Positions 15,526 through 23,390 of a stretch of 55,988 nucleotides of DNA are shown piece by piece. Source of the DNA: Pseudomonadota bacterium. Lineage in GTDB: Bacteria > Pseudomonadota > Gammaproteobacteria > Steroidobacterales > Steroidobacteraceae. The notes beneath the pieces were generated by a model that saw nothing but the letters and a program-made list of their open reading frames with translations, made no database searches and had not been told where the DNA came from. The stretch lies in NCBI GenBank assembly GCA_021816775.1, contig JAKAXA010000020.1, positions 1-55,988 of the forward strand, in the 5' to 3' direction. The position numbers and the translations under genes were made by a program. The stretch's first letter is position 1. Each line of letters begins with the position of its first letter.

Positions 15526-18191
15526 CTGAGCACGCCCTCGGCGTACGCATCGGGGGCGTAGTTGGCGAAGCGAGTGTACTGACCCTGGAATGTCAGCAGG
15601 AACGTGCCGATCTCACCGTTGCGGTGTTTGACGAGATCGATCTCCGCGATGCCTTTCTTGGTGGTGTTCTTGTCGTAGACTTCTTCGCGATAGATCAACA
15701 GGATCATGTCTGCATCCTGCTCAATACTACCAGAGTTATGACTAACAATGCCGTCCGAAATCCAACTCGCGGGTCCCGGCACTGTTAGATCAAACACCTC
15801 GTCGTCTTCACACGGGATGAGCCCGGTCACGCGATCCCAAAAGAGATCCGACGTCGCCAGCTGGCCGAGATCGGGCGCGGCAAGGAGATCCGCATACTCC
15901 GCCATCAACGAGCGGCTGGGGGAAAAGCGGAATTGACTCAATCCACCATACGAGGTACCACGCATCCCGGCCATCGCCGTCATGGTGATTCCCTGCGCAC
16001 GCATGTGTTCGCGGACAGTCTCGAACGCCTCGACGGGAAGGGTGTCGACGTTGGTATTGCCCCGCGTCGCGGCCAATCGCGCCGCCAGCGCCGCCGCCGG
16101 TCCCGCGCGCGGCCCGAATCCGCCCACCGTCTCGATGAAGCGCCGCTGGAAATCAGCGCCGCTGACATCCACGGTATGCACCGGCCGGGTTCCGCGCCGC
16201 CCGATCACACAGCGCAGCCGGGCCACGATGCCCAATCTCAGCAGCAGCGCCGCCACATCCTCAGCGAGCACGGGACTGGATGTCGAGAAGTACACGCGCG
16301 GTGCGTGGCGAGCCCCAGGCCGAGGCACGGTGATCGAGCCATCCGTCGCCCACAGGTGTCGCAGCAGGAGCGCAATCTGCTCGTCGGCGAGAGAGAATAC
16401 CTGTTGCGGCAGGCGCTTCTCGTGCGAGCGCTGGCCGAAGATGCCGAGATCCTTCAGCCACCTGCCGACGCCCGCGGCATGCCAGCGGTTGCCGTTGCCG
16501 CTGATCAGCAGCTGGTGCCAGAGCCCCCGGCCCGCGCAGCGCTTGACGCGCGACCCGAACGCTTCAGCGGCTGCGCGCACGGCCTCACTGTTTACTTGCG
16601 AAGCGGTCGTGTACCGCAGGGGCTGGTGAACCAGATAGCTCCCGTCCCCGACCAGGTGGCCAAGGAGGATGAGCCAGTGTTCAGGCCAACGCTGCGGCTG
16701 CACCGGCTCGGGCACGCGCCGCGCCAGGGCGACTCGCTCACCCTGCTGCAGTTGTACGGCTCTCAGCCATCCCTTGCCGGTCAGCACGCGATGCTCGCGA
16801 GTGACCCGGATCGAGCGGCCGCTCGCGAGCGTAATGAGCGCGACCTGTCGTTTACCGACTCTCCAGACCTTGTCCGAGCGGGCCGCGACGATGCGCTGGT
16901 GCTCGTCCACCGCCCAGACCTGCGGCTGAGTGCCGACCAGGCTCGCAATCGGCACGCGCCGGCCGTCGGTCAGCCAGACGAGCGTGTCACCCGTGACGCA
17001 CTCGCGAAGATCCGACATGACCGGTTTCTTACTCTCACGCTGCTCGACCGCGCGGTTCAGCTGCGAGAGCGCGATCACCGGCACGGCGAGCTCCTTGGCG
17101 AGCACCTTCAGGCCGCGGGAGATCTCGGCGATCTCCGTGGCGCGGTTCTCCTTCGTGCCCGGCACCTGCATCAGCTGCAGGTAGTCGACCAGGACGAGAT
17201 TCAGGCCGTGCTCGCGCTTGATGCGCCGCGCGCGAGCGCGCAGCTCGGTCGGCGTCAGCGCCGGGGTCTCATCGACGAAGATCTTCGCCTCCGAGAGCTG
17301 ATTGGTCGCGCTCGTGATGCGCACCCAGTCGTCGTCAGAGATGCGCCCGCTGCGCAGGTTGGTCAGCGGCACACCGCCCACCGAGGAGAGCATGCGCGTG
17401 ATCACCTGCTCGGCGGGCATCTCCAGGCTGAAGATCGCCACCGAGGCGCGCGTGCCCTGATGCACGGCGGCGTACTCGGCCATGTTCACCGCGAGGGTGC
17501 TCTTGCCCATCGAGGGGCGGCCCGCGACGATCACCAGGTCCCCCGGCCGCAGCCCGCCGGTGATCTTGTCGAAATCGGTGAAGCCCGTCGGCAGCCCGCG
17601 CAGCGCGTCGGGGTTGCTGTGCCACTGGTCGATCTGATCGATGACCTGCGGCAGGAGGCTCTTGACCGAGACCGCTCCCTGGCGGCCGCGCGCGCCCGCC
17701 TCGGCGATCGCGAACACGCGCTGCTCGGCCGCATCGACCAGATCTCGTGCGCTCTGCCCGTCGTTGTTGAAGACCGCCGAGGCGATCTCGGTGCCGGCGC
17801 GGATCAGCTGGCGCAGCAGCGAGCGCTCGCGCACGATGTCCGCGTACGCGCGAACGTTGGCCGCCGTAGGCGTGTCGCGCGCGAGCGTGCTCAGATAAGC
17901 GAGCCCGCCCGCCTCCTCGAGCTTGCCGATGCGCGCGAGCTGCTCGCTCACCGTCACGACGTCGCACGGCCGGGCGTTGCCGGCGAGCTCGCCGATGGCC
18001 TCGAAGATCAGCCGGTGGTCGGGGCGGTAGAAGTCGCCCTGGGTGACGGCATCGGCGACCTGGTCCCAGGCGCTCGCCTCGAGCAGCAGGCCGCCGAGCA
18101 CCGCCTGCTCGGCCTCGATCGAGTGCGGGGGCGCCGGGATATCGCCGTGCGCCGAACCGCTCCCGCCGTGTGTTTTGGGGAAAGCGGCCAC
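15522..18191 (-). CDS. dnaB: replicative DNA helicase DnaB containing an intein
   Basis: DnaB unwinds DNA at the replication fork as a hexamer. The frame encodes 889 residues; removing a 422-residue intein leaves 467, close to the E. coli length. The N-terminal extein has PPHSIEAEQAVLGG, the Walker A GRPSMGKST, DYLQLMQVPG and ALSQLNRAVEQR. The C-terminal extein resumes SGSIEQDADMILLIYR. The intein sits between E and S of the DLRE/SGSIEQ segment. The start is GTG 18191, 22 nt after rplI, in the rpsF-rpsR-rplI-dnaB-alr operon. Bases next to both junctions are less GC-rich than the rest of the gene. Function depends on splicing, and all splicing residues are intact. Confidence 0.97.
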   Translation of the reverse strand: MAAFPKTHGGSGSAHGDIPAPPHSIEAEQAVLGGLLLEASAWDQVADAVTQGDFYRPDHRLIFEAIGELAGNARPCDVVTVSEQLARIGKLEEAGGLAYLSTLARDTPTAANVRAYADIVRERSLLRQLIRAGTEIASAVFNNDGQSARDLVDAAEQRVFAIAEAGARGRQGAVSVKSLLPQVIDQIDQWHSNPDALRGLPTGFTDFDKITGGLRPGDLVIVAGRPSMGKSTLAVNMAEYAAVHQGTRASVAIFSLEMPAEQVITRMLSSVGGVPLTNLRSGRISDDDWVRITSATNQLSEAKIFVDETPALTPTELRARARRIKREHGLNLVLVDYLQLMQVPGTKENRATEIAEISRGLKVLAKELAVPVIALSQLNRAVEQRESKKPVMSDLRECVTGDTLVWLTDGRRVPIASLVGTQPQVWAVDEHQRIVAARSDKVWRVGKRQVALITLASGRSIRVTREHRVLTGKGWLRAVQLQQGERVALARRVPEPVQPQRWPEHWLILLGHLVGDGSYLVHQPLRYTTASQVNSEAVRAAAEAFGSRVKRCAGRGLWHQLLISGNGNRWHAAGVGRWLKDLGIFGQRSHEKRLPQQVFSLADEQIALLLRHLWATDGSITVPRPGARHAPRVYFSTSSPVLAEDVAALLLRLGIVARLRCVIGRRGTRPVHTVDVSGADFQRRFIETVGGFGPRAGPAAALAARLAATRGNTNVDTLPVEAFETVREHMRAQGITMTAMAGMRGTSYGGLSQFRFSPSRSLMAEYADLLAAPDLGQLATSDLFWDRVTGLIPCEDDEVFDLTVPGPASWISDGIVSHNSGSIEQDADMILLIYREEVYDKNTTKKGIAEIDLVKHRNGEIGTFLLTFQGQYTRFANYAPDAYAEGVLR
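15735..17000 (-). other. full-length DnaB intein with LAGLIDADG homing endonuclease
   Basis: A self-splicing protein element of exactly 422 residues in frame within DnaB. The splicing motifs are all visible: Cys1 (CVTGDTLVWL), block B with T67-R-E-H70, block F VFDLTVPG at 402-409, and the C-terminal S-H-N with Ser as the +1 extein residue. Between them lie two LAGLIDADG-type helices, LLGHLVGDGSY at 112-122 and LLRHLWATDGS at 212-222, each with its acidic residue (D119, D220). The endonuclease may therefore be active. The insertion lies after DLRE and before SGSIEQDAD, two residues upstream of the site I recall for the Synechocystis DnaB intein (after RESG). Confidence 0.95.
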
Positions 18192-18213
18192 CGCTTGCCG
18201 GACCGGTCCGGGT

Positions 18214-18663
18214 CTACTCTTCGGCGACGATCGAGACGCTCACCGGCACATCGATGTCCGCGTGCAGGTGCAGGCTCACCATGTGCTCCCCGACCATGCG
18301 CAGCGGTCCGTTCGGCAGGCGCACCTCGCTGCGCTCGACCTTGAAGCCCGCTTGCGTGCACGCCTCGGCGATGTCGGACGTGCCGATCGAGCCGAACAGC
18401 TTGCCTTCCGTGCCCGCCTTGGCAGTGATCGAGAGCTTGAAATCCTTCAGGGCCGCGGCCCGCTCCCCGGCGGAGGCGAGCTGCTCGCGCGCGGCCTTCT
18501 CGAGCTCGGCGCGACGGGCCTCGAAGCGCGCGACGTTGTCGGGCGTGGCGAGCGTCGCCTTGCCCTCGGGCAGGAGAAAATTACGCCCGAAGCCCGAGCG
18601 CACCTTCACCCGGTCGCCGATGTTGCCGAGGTTGGCAACCTTCTGCAGCAGAATGACTTCCAT
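18214..18663 (-). CDS. rplI: 50S ribosomal protein L9
   Basis: L9 binds 23S rRNA near the L1 stalk and helps maintain frame. The 149-residue protein, the same length as in E. coli, has the N-terminal signature [26 protein letters not shown] in part ([18 protein letters not shown]) and a long central helix to a C-terminal domain with [13 protein letters not shown]. It follows rpsR by 9 nt and precedes dnaB. Confidence 0.98.
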   Translation of the reverse strand: MEVILLQKVANLGNIGDRVKVRSGFGRNFLLPEGKATLATPDNVARFEARRAELEKAAREQLASAGERAAALKDFKLSITAKAGTEGKLFGSIGTSDIAEACTQAGFKVERSEVRLPNGPLRMVGEHMVSLHLHADIDVPVSVSIVAEE

Positions 18664-18672
18664 GGGGGCGCC

Positions 18673-18930
18673 TCAGTGCTGATCGGTGTAGGGCAGCAGC
18701 GCCAGGAAGCGCGCCCGCTTGATGGCGACGGCGAGCTGGCGCTGGAAGAACGATTTGGTGCCGGTGATGCGGCTCGGCACGATCTTGCCGGTCTCGGAGA
18801 TGTAGCCCTTGAGGGTGCCGAGATCCTTGTAATCGATGTGCGTCACGCCTTCGGCCGTGAAACGGCAGAACTTCTTGCGACGCGAGAAGCGGCCGCCGCC
18901 GCCGCTGCCCAGGGGTGCTTTGCTGTTCAT
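18673..18930 (-). CDS. rpsR: 30S ribosomal protein S18
   Basis: S18 pairs with S6 on the platform of the 30S subunit. The product has 85 residues, slightly longer than the E. coli protein because of a Gly/Ser-rich N-terminus. The core [33 protein letters not shown] and PSRITGT motifs are typical. The ATG at 18930 is chosen over an upstream codon in the rpsF-rpsR gap. It lies in the rpsF-rpsR-rplI order. Confidence 0.97.
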   Translation of the reverse strand: MNSKAPLGSGGGGRFSRRKKFCRFTAEGVTHIDYKDLGTLKGYISETGKIVPSRITGTKSFFQRQLAVAIKRARFLALLPYTDQH

Positions 18931-18982
18931 GAGTCGATTCCGCTGTTCGTTGAGGATAGCGTTGCGGGGATGCGGGCAGGCC

Positions 18983-19393
18983 TCAGGCCTGCTGCTCCAG
19001 ATCCGCATCGGCTAATCCCGGGCTCTCATCGCGCGGGCGCTCGCGCCGGCCCCTGCCGGGCTCGCCCTCGTCCTCGGCGCCCTTGGCCATCGGGGACGGC
19101 TCGGTCACCGCGGCATTCATGGCGACCACCAGGTGACGCAGCACCGCGTCGCTGAAGCGGAACGCGCCGGTGAGCTCCCCGAGGGTCTTCTGATCGCTCT
19201 CGATGTTCATCAGCACATAGTGCGCCTTGTGAACCTTGGCGATCGGATAGGCCAGCTGGCGCCGGCCCCAGTCCTCGACTCGGTGCACCTGGCCGCCGCC
19301 GGTGCTGATCATGCCTTTGTAGCGCTCGATCATCGCGGGCACCTGCTCGCTCTGATCGGGATGAACCAGAATCACGATTTCGTAGTGCCTCAT
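18983..19393 (-). CDS. rpsF: 30S ribosomal protein S6
   Basis: S6 forms a heterodimer with S18. The 136-residue protein starts [19 protein letters not shown] and has the conserved [16 protein letters not shown] and [10 protein letters not shown] segments. The C-terminal tail of about 35 residues is rich in Glu, Arg and Gly, as is often seen; in E. coli such a tail is glutamylated. The start has a strong AAGGAGG upstream. It is first in the rpsF-rpsR-rplI-dnaB-alr operon. Confidence 0.98.
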   Translation of the reverse strand: MRHYEIVILVHPDQSEQVPAMIERYKGMISTGGGQVHRVEDWGRRQLAYPIAKVHKAHYVLMNIESDQKTLGELTGAFRFSDAVLRHLVVAMNAAVTEPSPMAKGAEDEGEPGRGRRERPRDESPGLADADLEQQA

Positions 19394-19477
19394 GTGTCCT
19401 CCTTACGGATATGAAGCCGCCCTATGCGAGGCTTTGCTGAGGTGCGGCAAGGAGATACCCCGCGCCCACGACGGGCA

Positions 19478-19497
19478 CGGCCCCCACAGGGGGGCCG
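19478..19497 (-). promoter_or_regulatory. hairpin in the rpsF leader
   Basis: CGGCCCCC (19478-19485) and GGGGGCCG (19490-19497) pair over 8 bp with a 4-nt loop. It lies between the proposed promoter and the rpsF start, so it would be part of the leader RNA. It could serve S6/S18 feedback control or act as a weak rlmB terminator; no U-tract follows. Confidence 0.35.
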
Positions 19498-19499
19498 CG

Positions 19500-19528
19500 A
19501 GAATACTGGAACGCTCCGGGAACTGCAA
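19500..19528 (-). promoter_or_regulatory. putative promoter of the rpsF operon
   Basis: On the minus strand TTGCAG (complement of 19523-19528), a 17-nt spacer and TATTCT (complement of 19500-19505) precede the leader. Spacing is ideal; the hexamers match the consensus at 3 and 4 of 6 positions. It lies in the rlmB-rpsF gap, about 107 nt from the rpsF start. Confidence 0.45.
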
Positions 19529-19550
19529 CGCGGCCCCGGCGCCCGCCCGC

Positions 19551-20321
19551 TTAGGCCCCGCGCTGTCGGAGGGCCTCGTAGAGCAGCATGCCGGCGGCCA
19601 CTGACACGTTCAAGCTCTCGACCGCCCCGAGGCTGGGCAGCCGCACCAGCACATCGCAGTGCTGGCGGGTCAGCTGGCGCAACCCGCGGCCCTCGGCGCC
19701 GAGCACCAACACCACCCCGCCGGTGAGGTCGGCCCGGGCGGCCGGCTGCTCGGCCTCGGCCTCGGCGCCGATCACCCAAAGGCCCGCCTGCTTGAGCAGC
19801 CCGAGCGTCCGGGCGAGATTGGTCACCACCACGACCGGGGTCGTCTCGGCCGCCCCGGCGGCCACCTTGCGCACCACGGGGGTGAGGTGCGCGGCGCGGT
19901 CGCGGGGCACGATGAGCGCGAGCGCCCCGCAGGCATCGGCGGTGCGCAGACAGGCTCCGAGGTTGTGCGGGTCCTGCACGCCATCGAGTGCCAGCAGCAG
20001 CGGCGAGCGGGCATGTTCGAGCGCCTCGAGCAGCTGCGCCTCCGTCCAGGGCGGCAGCGGCTCGATCTCGGCCAGCACGCCCTGGTGCGCCACATCGCCG
20101 AGCCTCTGGCGCAGCGCGTCGGCTTCGATGCGCCGCACCGGCCGCCCGGCGGCGCGCGCCAGCGTCTCAATCTGGCGGATGCGCGGATCATCGCGCCGTG
20201 CCGCCAGATGGATCGTGACGATGCGCTCGGGCCGCCGCTCGAGCAGGGTGCGCACCGCGTGCAGGCCGTAGACGCTCGCGCGGCTCCCGGCCGCGCCGGC
20301 CCTGTCAGGGTTCTTCGGCAA
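19551..20321 (-). CDS. rlmB: 23S rRNA (guanosine-2251-2'-O)-methyltransferase
   Basis: RlmB (TrmH/SpoU family) methylates G2251 in the peptidyl-transferase P loop. The 256-residue protein has YGLHAVRTLLERRPERI at the N-terminus (L30e-like substrate domain), LALDGVQDPHNLGACLRTADA near 125 in part (the N-containing motif 1), LVLGAEGRGLR near 212 (motif 2) and SLNVSVAAG near 238 (motif 3). The TTG start lies 17 nt inside the rnr 3' end. The closest conserved residues start soon after, so a later start is unlikely. It is co-transcribed with rnr. Confidence 0.95.
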   Translation of the reverse strand: MPKNPDRAGAAGSRASVYGLHAVRTLLERRPERIVTIHLAARRDDPRIRQIETLARAAGRPVRRIEADALRQRLGDVAHQGVLAEIEPLPPWTEAQLLEALEHARSPLLLALDGVQDPHNLGACLRTADACGALALIVPRDRAAHLTPVVRKVAAGAAETTPVVVVTNLARTLGLLKQAGLWVIGAEAEAEQPAARADLTGGVVLVLGAEGRGLRQLTRQHCDVLVRLPSLGAVESLNVSVAAGMLLYEALRQRGA

Positions 20322-22425
20322 GTTCCAGGTCCACCAGGCCTTCGATGGGATTGACCCCGGTCACCAGCACGCGCACGTGCGCGCCGGTGCCGAGCCGCCG
20401 GCCGCCGCGCCGGCCGCGCCAGGCGTGGCCGTGATCCTCCAGCACGTACTCGTCGTCGCGCAGGCTCTCGATGTGCAACAGCCCGTCGACCGCCACATCG
20501 AGGATCTGCACGAAGCAGCCGAACTCGACCACGGTGGTGATCAGGCCGCGGAACACCTGCCCGATCCGCTCGCGCAGGTAGGTGCATTTGAGGAAGGTCG
20601 CGACATAGCGGTCGGCCTCGTCGGCGCGCTTCTCGAGCCGGGAGGTGCTCTCGCCGAGCGCGGCGAGCTCAACCGGCGCATAGCGCACCGCGGCCTCGGG
20701 GTGAGTGCCGAGCTGCGCCTTCAGCGTGCGGTGCACGATCAGGTCGGGGTAACGGCGGATGGGCGAGGTGAAGTGCGCGTAGTGCGTGAGCGCGAGGCCG
20801 AAGTGCCCGATGTTGACCGGCTGGTAGATCGCCTGCGGCATGGCGCGCACGATGAGCGACTCGATGAACGGCCGCTCCGGGGCGTGCCCCAGGCGGCGCG
20901 CGATCGCCTGCAGGTCGCGGGTGGCGATCCGCTCGGGCAGCCGGGCCTCGATCCTGAGGGCCGCGAGCGCCGAGATCAGCCGCTCGAGCTTCTCGGCCTC
21001 CGGCTCCCCGTGCACGCGATAGAGCGTCGGCGTGCGCGACTTCTCGAGCGCCTGCGCGACGGCCACGTTCGCCAGGATCATGCATTCCTCGATCAGGCGG
21101 TGCGCGTCGTTGCGTGTCCGCAGCTCGATCTCGCGCACGCGCTCGGCCGGATCGATGACCAGCCGCGCCTCCGGCGCATCGAAATCCAGCGCGCCGCGTC
21201 GGGCGCGGGCCTTGTGCAGCGCACGGAAGACCTCCACCAGCACCTGCAGCGGCCCGGCCAGCGCGCCGAGCGCTTCGCGCGCCGCGGGGCGACCCTCGAA
21301 CAGCGCCTCGTACGCCTGGGTGTAGGTCAGGCGCGCCGCCGAGCGCATGACCGCCGGGTAGAACCGCGCGCTCTTGAGCTGCCCGCCCGTGCTCACGAGC
21401 ATGTCGGCCGCAAAGCACAGCCGATCGACGCGCGGCGCGAGCGAGCACAGATGATCCGACAGGGCGGTCGGCAGCATCGGGATGACGCGGGTCGGAAAAT
21501 ACACCGAGGTGCCGCGCTCGAGCGCCTGCGCATCGAGCGCCGTACCGGGACGGACATAGTGACTGACGTCCGCGATGGCAACGATGAGCCGGAAGCCCTC
21601 CGCATGGTGCTCGGCGTACACCGCATCATCGAAGTCCCGCGCATCCTCTCCGTCGATGGTGACGAGCGGCAGATTGCGCAGATCCTCGCGCCGCGCCGCC
21701 TCGGCCGCATCGACCCGATCCCCCCAGGCCTGCGCTTCGCGCAGCGCCTCGGCCGGAAACTCGTGCGGCAGACTGAAGCGCGCCAGCGCGCTCTCCGTGG
21801 CCAGCTCCACCGGGCGGTCCGGATCGAGCCGCCGCTCGATGCGCGCGTGCGGCGGCTGCCCGCCCGAGCCGCGCCGCGTGATGCGCGCGATCACCCAGTC
21901 CCCGTGCCGCGCCCCGCCGAGCGCCTCGTGCGCCACGGCACAGCGCAACTGCAGCCGGCGGTCCGCGGCGCTCACCCAGGCGCTGCGCCCCACGACTTCC
22001 AGGGTGCCGAGAAACGCATGGACGGCATGCTCGAGCACCTGCTCGACCGTCCCGAGCCAGCGGTCGGAGGCATCACGCGAGAGGCGCACGCTCAGGCGAT
22101 CGCCGTGCATCACGCCGCGCATCTGCGGCGGCGGCAGAAAGATGCTGTCCTTCATTCCCTCGACGCGCAGGAAACCGTACCCGGCCCGGTGGGCGCTCAC
22201 CTGCCCCTCGACGAGCCTTCCGGCCTGCCCCGTGCCGCCGCGCGGCGCAGCAGCGGCTCCCTTCTTCGCCCCTCGCGCGCCCGGCGCGCCTGCCTCGCCG
22301 GGTCGGCTGCGGCCGCGCCGCTCGGCAGAAGCCGCAGCAGGGTCCTGCTTGCGCGCGGCGCCCGCGGCGCCGCCGCGGTCGCGGCGGCCGTACTTGGTGC
22401 GTCTTCCTTTTCCTTTATCGGTCAA
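20305..22425 (-). CDS. rnr: ribonuclease R
   Basis: A processive 3'-5' exoribonuclease acting on structured RNA. The 706-residue protein has cold-shock domains (about 70-200), the RNB catalytic domain with TIDGEDARDFDDAVYAE near 258 (metal-binding aspartates) and HFTSPIRRYPDLIVHR near 570, then a C-terminal S1 domain (VVEFGCFVQILDVAVDGLLHIESL). The basic, low-complexity tail is at the N-terminus (residues 1-70: KGKGRRTKYGRRDRGG and Ala/Arg/Gly-rich). The short C-terminus lacks the long lysine-rich tail of E. coli. TTG start with no clear Shine-Dalgarno. Divergent from tRNA-Leu. Confidence 0.95.
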   Translation of the reverse strand: MTDKGKGRRTKYGRRDRGGAAGAARKQDPAAASAERRGRSRPGEAGAPGARGAKKGAAAAPRGGTGQAGRLVEGQVSAHRAGYGFLRVEGMKDSIFLPPPQMRGVMHGDRLSVRLSRDASDRWLGTVEQVLEHAVHAFLGTLEVVGRSAWVSAADRRLQLRCAVAHEALGGARHGDWVIARITRRGSGGQPPHARIERRLDPDRPVELATESALARFSLPHEFPAEALREAQAWGDRVDAAEAARREDLRNLPLVTIDGEDARDFDDAVYAEHHAEGFRLIVAIADVSHYVRPGTALDAQALERGTSVYFPTRVIPMLPTALSDHLCSLAPRVDRLCFAADMLVSTGGQLKSARFYPAVMRSAARLTYTQAYEALFEGRPAAREALGALAGPLQVLVEVFRALHKARARRGALDFDAPEARLVIDPAERVREIELRTRNDAHRLIEECMILANVAVAQALEKSRTPTLYRVHGEPEAEKLERLISALAALRIEARLPERIATRDLQAIARRLGHAPERPFIESLIVRAMPQAIYQPVNIGHFGLALTHYAHFTSPIRRYPDLIVHRTLKAQLGTHPEAAVRYAPVELAALGESTSRLEKRADEADRYVATFLKCTYLRERIGQVFRGLITTVVEFGCFVQILDVAVDGLLHIESLRDDEYVLEDHGHAWRGRRGGRRLGTGAHVRVLVTGVNPIEGLVDLELAEEP

Positions 22426-22454
22426 TTGACAGTATCCAGTGGGGTGCGTAGATT
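22426..22454 (+). promoter_or_regulatory. promoter of tRNA-Leu
   Basis: A consensus TTGACA (22426-22431), a 17-nt spacer and TAGATT (22449-22454) are followed by a GC-rich discriminator (TCGCCGCC), as stable-RNA promoters have. Transcription would start near 22461, about 13 nt before the tRNA. The -35 box directly abuts the divergent rnr start codon. Confidence 0.8.
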
Positions 22455-22473
22455 TCGCCGCCTCGCCTTCCCG

Positions 22474-22558
<85 letters not shown>

Positions 22559-22821
22559 AGTATTCTTTCGTTTTCAATAACTTAATTCCAATATTTTGGT
22601 TGACTTCCGAGGCATCCGCGGACGCTTCGGAGGATGACTGCGGCCGGATCGTTGCTTTTATTCTTCACCGGACCGCCACGACATGCTAGCAGGCCTTGAT
22701 CGGGGCGGGGTGGGGGAAATTCAATGAACCCGCAGGGGCGTTCGCGATCGCAGGCCTTTCGCGAGCCTCGGAATCTGCCCAAGCACTCTCGGCATGTCGC
22801 TCTTCCACGGAATTCCCCGTC

Positions 22822-23040
22822 ATGGCCGCAACCGTCACGCTGAGCGGCACCCTCCAGATTGTGATCCCGCGCGAGTCGATGGGTCTTTCCGCCGCCGATG
22901 CGCTCCTCGTGCCGAGCAAGCCTGACCGCGTCGTGATCGTCCCCAAGCCGAAGAGGTTCGCCAAGCACATGGCGGGACTGCACCGCGAGGTCTGGCAAGG
23001 AGCGGAAAGCTACCTTCAGGATGAGCGCGAAGCCTGGTGA
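22822..23040 (+). CDS. AbrB/MazE-type antitoxin of a VapBC pair
   Basis: A 72-residue DNA-binding antitoxin that would neutralise the PIN toxin encoded next. The swapped-hairpin signature reads VTLSGTLQIVIPRE, then MGLSAADALLV, followed by VVIVPKPKRFAKHMAGLHREVW, a tail common in VapC-linked AbrB antitoxins. The usual residues between VIPRE and the next turn look shortened by about three to four positions. The ATG at 22822 is used because upstream residues in the frame are not conserved. Its stop TGA overlaps the toxin GTG start (GTGA). Since the toxin is interrupted, this antitoxin may now be an orphan. Confidence 0.75.
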   Translation: MAATVTLSGTLQIVIPRESMGLSAADALLVPSKPDRVVIVPKPKRFAKHMAGLHREVWQGAESYLQDEREAW

Positions 23041-23390
23041 GCGCGAAACTTCCGGGCGGGCATAAGCGAGTCCTGATCGACACCAGTGTCTGGATCTATC
23101 ATCTTGAAAACCATCCGCAGCTCGGACCGCCGGCAGGCTGGGTGATCGAGAGTCTCGAGGCAGGCAGATTCCGCGGCATCGCCCCGGAGCTGACCCTGCT
23201 CGAGTTGACGGTGCAGCCGCTGCAACTCGGCCGACAGGACGTCGCCGATCACTACGAAGTGCTGCTCGATCACTTTCCCAACCTCGAAATCGTTCCCGTC
23301 TCGAGGGAGATTCTCCTGGAGTCAGCGGCCTTGCGCGCCCGTCAGAAGCTACGCACGCCGGACGCCATTCAGATTGCAACCGGCATTAGA
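23037..23390 (+). pseudogene. PIN-domain VapC toxin, 5' part, interrupted by an IS
   Basis: VapC toxins are metal-dependent RNases. The 5' part encodes the first acidic residue (VLIDTSVWIYHL), the central ELTLLELTV motif and RTPDAIQIATGI with the third-site aspartate. The reading frame then enters the IS and stops after 8 unrelated residues. The insertion falls at the ATTAGA target duplication (23385-23390). The missing C-terminal part, including the fourth acidic residue of VTND, is found on the other side of the IS. The product is therefore expected to be inactive. Confidence 0.88.
23385..23390. repeat. left target-site duplication ATTAGA
   Basis: The hexamer ATTAGA directly flanks the left IS end and is repeated exactly at 25337-25342 beside the right end. 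Six bp fits IS1634-family insertions. Confidence 0.88.

Noticed and set aside
22582-23379. 265-codon minus-strand open frame
   Set aside because: It lies antisense to the AbrB antitoxin and VapC genes, has no domain features and no ribosome-binding site; high GC content keeps antisense frames open.
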